A stretch of 28,614 bases of DNA, taken from assembly GCF_000003605.2 (NCBI RefSeq), contig NW_003133373.1:94868-123481 (forward strand), read 5' to 3'. The translations under genes and the position numbers were made by a program. Source of the stretch: Saccoglossus kowalevskii. Lineage: Eukaryota > Hemichordata > Enteropneusta > Harrimaniidae. Below are positions 22,049 through 28,614 of this stretch, one piece after another (within the stretch, counting starts at the first letter, position 1; every line of letters begins with the position of its first letter). The notes under the pieces were generated by a model that was given only the letters and a program-made list of their open reading frames with translations, had not been told where the DNA came from and searched no databases.

Positions 22049-25000
22049 CTGTGAAAAGAGCAGCGAAGCATTACTCAGCCTAGCACGGCTTTCTGAGCAC
22101 AAATGAGTCAATCATATGTAGTTACGTAGTGACATTGCATCCATGAATATACAATATTGAACCAATCAGTACACACCTTCACTTTGCAGCATTGTTGTTT
22201 TGGTACACTGTTAGAAAATGCATACAACGTAAAGACCGAATATACGTGCACATATATAGTATCACTTACCTAGCCATACTTGTGGTCTGTCGTCTTTACA
22301 CTCATCTGCAAAAAATAACTAAGAGAATAAATGACCATATCGACTCGGAGGAAATTCACGTCAGGAGGGTGTCGGAGGTTATCGTTCTAGTACTGATTTC
22401 ACGTGTTTCAGATATGTATTGCCATGTATACATGTACAACTGACTCATTGCTCAGTCCATTTCTAGACACAGATACATATACACTATACCTCAGATTGTT
22501 TTATAGCTACGTTGTAAGAATCTGCGAGTTAGTGTCGATATGAATCTTTATGGGATGCTCAGTATCATTAAGGTCACAGTGGATGCAACTCATAATGCAT
22601 TACGACATACGAAATAACTTTTGAATACATTTTTTTGTATTAAGTTATTAAATTCGAAATGCAAACCGCGTATTTTATGCATTATCTTGTTACACGCTGG
22701 TGTGTTTTTTCAATAGAAAACTAAACCTACCTGGAGGATTATAAGTCGGATTCGGGATTGGTTCAATAGGTGATGAGAAATCAAACGTTCCTAGCACTGC
22801 ATAATGATCAGACATAATGATCTAGTACTGATTTCACGTGTTTCAGATATGTATTGCCATGTATACATGTACAACTGACTCATTGCTCAGTCCATTTCTA
22901 GACACAGATACATATACACTATATCTCAGATTGTTTTATAGCTACGTTGTAAGAATCTGCGAGTTAGTGTCGATATGAATCTTTATGGGATGCTCAGTAT
23001 CATTAAGGTCACAGTGGATGCAACTCATAATGCATTACGACATACGAAATAACTTTTGAATACATTTTTTTGTATTAAGTTATTAAATTCGAAATGCAAA
23101 CCGCGTATTTTATGCATTATCGTGTTACACGCTGGTGTGTTTTTTCAATAGAAAACTAAACCTACCTGGAGGATTATAAGTCGGATTCGGGATTGGTTCA
23201 ATAGGTGATGAGAAATCAAACGTTCCTAGCACTGCATAATGATCAGACAGATCATTGATGTTCCAAGCATCGAGACATTCATCTTGGTAGGGATATCTAT
23301 GTTGTCCTAGCGTGATTGGTAACACATTGTCAGAGGGTTGTATTGGCAAAGCTGCCATGCACACGGGAAACTTTTCATCCGCAAGAAACTTGACCGCCTC
23401 CTGGGTTGCATTACCGGGCATCAAATGTTGATTACTATATAAGACGTAATCTATCCATGTTCCACCAGTTGTTCTATCACTTTCCTTAATCACGTCATTG
23501 TTTTCGAAGTCTAACGTGACATTAATATCACCCACAATCTTTGGATCATCAGCTTCAATTATCGCCAAAATCTGATTCCACCGACCACCGGGGTCGTTCA
23601 TTGGTGTATTCAGATCACCTGCGTATATAACAGGCTCGTCCCAGGGAATCTGCTGATCCTGCATAAACAGCTGCAGCTCTTTGGCCTGTAATATTCTTGT
23701 ACTTTGGGCTTCATCAATGTCCGTGTATGTGGCTTGGAGATGAGTCCCAAAGACATGATATCTTTGACTTATCCCGTCTACATTTTTCTCAATTTCAGCG
23801 TAACTTACTCCTTTTGCTGAGAGCATGTCCACAGATGGGAGAAGCGTGTTTTTGTATATCCATTCAGATTCTCTTAAGATGGGCCATCGTGACGCCACAA
23901 AAACTCCCCCATTTTCCGCTTTCCTCGGAAAGGAACGCGTATCAACACCGACTGTTTTGGTGAAATATTTAAAACCATACTGATTCAACATGTTGCGAAA
24001 TGAACAGTGCCTCCCACTCGGCACAGGGAGGGGGACCGGAACAGGAAGTTCAATCGGTAATTCAATCTCCGCAAAACAGCCTCCCATGAAAACTTCATTA
24101 AACACGATGATATCAACGTCACCATGCAGGTCGAAGATCGCCTGCGGGATGCGGCATGTTCTTTCATGTTGGCCCTTTTGATTAAATAGATAATGTAATT
24201 CCCACACATTATACGTCATCACTTTCAATGTCGATGCTTTGGTTGGTGTCCACATGGTTTTATTAGGAGAATGACAAAGAACATTCACACCTTTTCCAAA
24301 ACAGCTGTGTAACCGACCGTAGTCTTTAGAGCATCCGAAAAGAAGACCAAACCTATGGCAGTAAGTTTCATCTAAGTCACATTCAGTAGTAGCATCACCT
24401 TAAGAGATAGATATTAAATTTCAATAAACCAGGAGAACTAACGATATTCCCAAATTCAGTCAGAACATTCATGTGTCAAAAAACTGAAAGGAAAGTATTT
24501 TGACTGATATTTAAGTGAACTAACTGACAAGGCGAACGCGCGCCTAGACGTTCACTGATTGGTGCATTATGCGTAAATTCAACAGTAGGCGTTTTCATAT
24601 GATTAAAAATCAGACGGCATAGATCGGCGGGTACATTTCGGCGAAACGACCAAAATTTGATGTAGATATCCTGAACTTTTAGCCTTTATGTCATGTACAG
24701 TAAGCAGTGACAAGTTGGTGTCCATCTATTTGAACTGAGAGCAAACCGATGAACTTGTCACGTCTATACAATCTCTAAACATTGGATTTAACTTCGCGTT
24801 GCACTGTCTATGGGGTTGCCTTGACGCCAGGTAATCAGTAAAATCTTCCTGGTGCAGATAAGATAACGGTTCAAAAAAGATCGTGCAACACGATAAACAT
24901 TATGACGCTCAAATAATGTTGACATGTGTTTTAACCTGAGTATTGCTTGCAAACGCCATTATATAGCGAGCACATACATACACTTCATACAATGAATCGA

Positions 25001-25549
25001 CTCGTTAACGTTAACGAATACGACTGAACTTATTGACGAATGTTCCGTTACTCACCTAACCACACGTGTAGGATGTCTTCATTACACTCGTCTAAAACAA
25101 ATCACATATCTTGTTAGTATATAAATGAATTGATAGTTAACCAGAGGTCAAGAGATCCACAGAGGCACGTTAAAGATTGATATACACTCAATAGTGTGTT
25201 TGTATCTCAATGTATCTAGGCGTAATGCAGTCAAGAAAAGCATATCCCCATTTCTCTCCGAAACCCGGCCGAGTATGTCAAATCAGTGTTTTCTCAAATC
25301 GAACCCACCTACACCCGTATTGGTGCCCTCAAATACGAAAACAACCATTGAGGGAGAAGAGACAGAAAAAAATGTCATTTATCAAATTACAGTTTCTTCA
25401 GTTTCGATCAATTTCCCGAGCACCACATGGCATTAGTTCAATTTCATGCCTGTATTGCGCAATAAGTACTCACCACATGTATGCATTCCCAGCGCACATA
25501 CCACAACAAGACACGCGAGAACATTTGATAAATTAGCTTCCATTGTCAT
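20847..25549 (-). CDS. sphingomyelinase gene 3: two tandem secreted SMase C-like (EEP) domains, GPI-like tail
   Basis: Minus-strand exons 25474-25549, 25056-25091, 23166-24398, 22270-22305 and 20847-22048 (2583 nt) join through phase-1 introns to about 860 residues. Architecture as in genes 1 and 2. Both domains keep the recognised catalytic residues. Domain 1: TYN (Asn ~101), FNE (~139), GTHLQ, GDLN, SDHY. Domain 2: SYN, FNE, GTHLQ, GDFN, SDHY. It is therefore the only copy in the array likely to have two active sites. Domain 1 carries an extra Pro/Val-rich loop (about residues 147-168). The protein ends in a GPI-like hydrophobic tail. The gene is the most upstream of the array. Its third intron contains a recent partial duplication of exon 3. 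Confidence 0.8.
22270..22305 (-). CDS. gene 3 exon 4: 36-nt module exon
   Basis: Acceptor TTTGCAG and donor GTAAGT, phase 1, encoding DECKDDRPQVWLG. Confidence 0.8.
   Translation of the reverse strand: MSVKTTDHKYG
22387..23249. repeat. recent tandem duplication, period 435 bp
   Basis: 22387-22814 and 22822-23249 are direct repeats of 428 bp; I count two mismatches. The second copy contains the genuine 3' end of exon 3 and the start of intron 3. The first copy lies wholly inside intron 3. It could be a real young duplication or a collapsed-haplotype assembly artefact. Confidence 0.92.
22731..22814 (-). pseudogene. duplicated 3' end of gene 3 exon 3 inside intron 3
   Basis: 84 nt identical to the last codons of exon 3 (from within LSDHYAV to NPTYNPPG) together with a second copy of the donor GTAGGT. 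No acceptor of its own is evident, so it is probably not spliced in, but it duplicates the donor. Confidence 0.8.
23166..24398 (-). CDS. gene 3 exon 3: sphingomyelinase domain 1 (N-type) with Pro/Val-rich loop
   Basis: 1233 nt, acceptor CTTAAG, donor GTAGGT, phase 1 at both ends. It starts DATTECDLDETYC upstream of any in-frame ATG, so the exon is longer than its ATG- or GTG-initiated frame suggests. Motifs: MTYNVWEL, VFNEVFMGGC, ENGGVFVASRWPI, YHVFGTHLQ, VIYAGDLNTP, TWIDYVLYS, LSDHYAVLG. Directly after GGCF a loop of about 22 residues (24007-24072) rich in Pro, Val, Leu and Glu replaces the five-residue loop of its paralogues. The linker ends NPTYNPPG. Confidence 0.85.
24399..25055 (-). other. 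gene 3 intron 2 (657 bp)
   Basis: No coding, RNA or repeat signal recognised. Intron 1 (25092-25473) is also plain. Confidence 0.55.
25056..25091 (-). CDS. gene 3 exon 2: 36-nt module exon
   Basis: Acceptor TTTTAG and donor GTGAGT, phase 1, encoding DECNEDILHVWLG. It is the most divergent of the six module exons (the Arg-Pro pair is replaced) but keeps Cys and VWLG. Confidence 0.78.
   Translation of the reverse strand, partial: TSVMKTSYTCG
25474..25549 (-). CDS. gene 3 exon 1: signal peptide
   Basis: ATG at 25549 (a second in-frame ATG at 25543) opens a signal with hydrophobic core VLACLVVVCALG, then donor GTGAGT in phase 1. Upstream open frame without further support was not included. Confidence 0.8.
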
Positions 25550-28500
25550 CGGATGTCCGTTGGCACTACTGTTGTCGAAGCATGTGTACAATGGTGAGGT
25601 TAACTTGAACGTCAACTTGAGATATGTTTATCTTGTGCAAACAAAACATGTGCTGCCGTCACGTGGTACTCATGAATAATCCAAATTATTATACATCTGT
25701 CACCGTAACGCCATAAGTTACAGCGTGCCGTAAATTTGTGATATTGTACCGGGTATTTTCATTCTACCACATTAGGAAACGCGAATACCAAATATGGAAG
25801 GATTACGCGCATAAGCGTCCTCTAATAATAATAAAAAAAAACATAGCTACCCCCTAGGTTTGACCACTGCGAGTCGGTCGATACTCCTCCTGTCTTTGCG
25901 CATACTTTGCAGTATCCTCGCAATAACGTCACAGCATGCAACCGAGTTAGGAAATGGCTACATTTCGTTCTCTCAACGATGTGTTCAATACTAAGAATAT
26001 ATTTTTTTTTTAAATATGGTTATTAATTGGTAAATAATTATCAGGGAAGTAATATGCCATTCAAGATTGTAAGTTTCTCGTGTAGAACCATTGTCATATT
26101 GTTATGGTCTAACTATGGCTAACAGCGACAATTCTGCCACATCAGGATACTAGTAGATTTTTTTTTAATATGAACCCTGATATATGTTGTGGATTTTCGT
26201 TTCTTTCTTTTAGGTATTTTATCGTCTTTGAATGTAACAGGTAATACGCACGTGTTTTGAATTTCTTTAATATGAGTCCCAATAATAATTTTATCGATTC
26301 AGTTTTTAAAACGGAATCTGTTCAACATATGAACTTATTCAAAATTCTGGAACTCGTAATAATATAAATTTTCACATCGAGTCACAGTTTGGTAAATTAG
26401 ATGCCTAATAAGTGAAGTGTGAGTAATTGCATCGAAAATTACTTCGTCTACGAAACGCAGCATGAACATGTTCGAAAGAGTTACACAAAGTATTCTCTAT
26501 TTTGAAAATGTGTGACAAAATTAGGTCATAAGAATTCTGTTTTGTTCACATCGGATGCACTGACATTGTAGTGCCTGATTCAAATAAAGTCAAAAGGAAA
26601 ACAGTAGCGGCATGAATAATGTTTTCTGACTTTTTAGGATGTTACATTATGACTACAAGCGAAAAAAAGACGTATACAACGGAAATCCCGCAAAGTATGT
26701 TATTTGGGAAGTACGAGATCGAACCGTACTGTTTTTGTGCATATTCTAAAATAATATTTCAGTAAACTAGTACATTACAGGTGTTTGTTTGATGGATAGT
26801 TTTATATCTTAATAAATTAATGATGTCATACCATATTATCTATTTCAAAGAACAAGAATATGCAAGATTGAAAGATTTTATAAAGCGAAAATCACATATC
26901 AACGAAATGAATGACAATATTAAATTAAAATAAGATTAACATTATTTGTTGATTAATTAAAATTAGTTGACCAATAAGATTAACTTAATTAGATAATTAG
27001 GAATTTAATGTAGCTAGGAGTAGGTATGTATAGGGTAGAAATGAAAACGTCTAAATTATTGTGCAACTAACAAATGAAACATTAGGAATCAAAATAACAT
27101 GGTCGACATTTTGCAAAACATCAGTATTTTGCTAATATTAATCATCATTAGGATTTAATTCAGTACGAATGTGAGTTTTCTTATCTTTATATGTCATGAT
27201 ATACATGTACATTGAAATTGACATCTAAAAATGTAAGGTTTCCATATATATGTACATTATGTTTTTACAAATCTAAAATTTCGAGCAACTCTACTACTGT
27301 AACAATGAATTTACTCACAGAGCTATGCAAACAATTATGAAAATAATAATGTTTGTGCATTGTATTAATACACTCCGCCCGTTTTGGGTAATTTGGTTGA
27401 AACACTATAACAGAAAAGGGGTAACCATGTTCGTTTAGATGTAGTACATTTTTGAACAAATATTTCTAAAATATAATGAATTTAAAAAATGTACATCTTT
27501 TTTTCTTCCACTATCAGATTACCAGATTTTTCATAGCAGAACAATTTGCATACTTGGCACAAATTTTCTGATAATATGTCCCAATGAATTATTTACTAGC
27601 ACCAAAGTATCTTTAAATTTTAATTAAAAAACTAATGTGAATTAAACATTATGGGCTTTATTGAGTGAACCATGGGTATATGTACTCCCATTAAAAATAA
27701 TTATTTAAAGACAACATTAAATACATTTTCATCACGGGCAAAATATACAGTTTCAAACAACAGTACTGAAAATTACATGGCATGTTTCATATTCTAATTT
27801 TGAACATTACTTATGTTTGTATTATGAAGAATAATATAACTCAACTAGACTCTATTCAGTCAGGTAGACGTGCGTGTGTACTTATTTGGTGCGGTGTTAG
27901 AACTCGTCATCTTGACATTGTAACATGTTGCACTAAGGTCAAACACAAGTTCAATACAATTCAATACCTGGTATGAACGATCATATGCCCATGGTGAGCG
28001 GTTCAAGGTCAATCAGGTTTATTTATAGAAAGCATCAGTCGTGTACACAGAGATAGAAGTATGTACACAGATTGCAGACGAGTATATTATCTTATTTACA
28101 TACCTTGTATACAATACGGTATTTTGAATTCGGTTGACCTTGAACATGTTCAAGGTTAAGCACAATTAAGTTACGCTTTAAGAATGTAAAGGAAGCATCA
28201 GTTTTGTCAAAATCTCGTTTTGACATTGTGGTTCAATGTATATGCTCTCATTGATGGCCTGTGGGGTCGCTGTTGTGAGATAAAGGATAAGATGTTAGAC
28301 TGAATTTGTATTTCACGCATACGGCACGCTGTAATTGCGTTACGATGACAGATGTATGATAATGTTTATTATGTACATAACATTTATTGCTTCCTACTAT
28401 TATGAGTACAGGCACGTTAACAAACAACTCATCTCATTACTGTAATCAGATATTTCCCTCACGATGTCACATTAGCTAAGGGACGACGTCAAAAGATCGA

Positions 28501-28614
28501 TGTCGGATAAAAAAACTTAATCCCTTTAGTTTTTTTCCAAACCCCCCTACCCCCCACTGAAACTTAATTGATAAATATTGGTCATGGCGTCAGACTACAT
28601 TCACCATTAAATAC
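25550..28614. other. 3-kb intergenic region upstream of gene 3
   Basis: Strongly AT-rich. No open frame resembles a known domain, and no further sphingomyelinase module exon (VWLG) or catalytic motif was found, so the array seems to end here within this window. The last 650 bases hold nuclear-receptor-like half-sites and a palindrome (28003-28156). Confidence 0.55.
28137..28156. promoter_or_regulatory. 20-bp perfect palindrome with ERR/NR5A-like half-sites
   Basis: ACCTTGAACATGTTCAAGGT is fully self-complementary. Its centre GAACATGTTC fits a p53-family half-site, and TGACCTTGA on its left edge is the inverse of the ERR/NR5A site TCAAGGTCA, which also occurs at 28003-28011. Motif match only. 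Confidence 0.3.

Overview
The window is nuclear DNA of a metazoan, most likely a marine invertebrate (mollusc, brachiopod, amphioxus or similar; the sequence cannot narrow this further). The evidence is AT-rich spliced genes with GT-AG introns, long GA and tetranucleotide microsatellites, MITE-like repeats, a FRRS1-type DOMON gene and secreted animal-style signal-peptide exons. There is one assembly gap (10948-11588).

Layout. On the + strand, a five-exon gene (422-4167) encodes a signal peptide, a single FRRS1-like DOMON domain and a short hydrophobic C-terminal tail. The rest of the coding content is a minus-strand tandem array of secreted Mg-dependent sphingomyelinase C-like enzymes of the endonuclease/exonuclease/phosphatase (EEP) fold. 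Six large catalytic exons alternate strictly between two types. N-type exons (7185-8354, 16894-18069, 23166-24398) end in a Pro-rich linker and a splice donor. C-type exons (5341-6527, 15027-16216, 20847-22048) end in a stop codon after a hydrophobic, GPI-signal-like tail. Every catalytic exon is preceded by a small exon of 36-39 nt ending in VWLG, but signal-peptide exons lie only upstream of N-type exons. All junctions are phase 1 and join in frame. I therefore read the six as three five-exon genes of about 830, 836 and 860 residues: signal peptide, six-Cys module, sphingomyelinase domain 1, Pro-rich linker, six-Cys module, sphingomyelinase domain 2, GPI-like tail.

A decayed fourth copy flanks the assembly gap (10502-11676). 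Domain 1 keeps all recognised catalytic residues in all three genes. Domain 2 has lost key residues in gene 1 (His to Gln, Asn to Ser) and gene 2 (Asp to Asn), but not in gene 3. The likely job of the array is extracellular or cell-surface hydrolysis of sphingomyelin, in immunity, digestion or toxin-like defence; that role is inference.

The remaining sequence is intergenic or intronic. It contains a 245-bp inverted-repeat element (4444-4688), a GC-rich repeat (12761-12949), an orphan histone-type 3' stem-loop on the minus strand (12953-12990), a GA microsatellite (13859-14000) and a recent 435-bp-period tandem duplication that copied the 3' end of a catalytic exon (22387-23249). No genes were recognised in 25550-28614.
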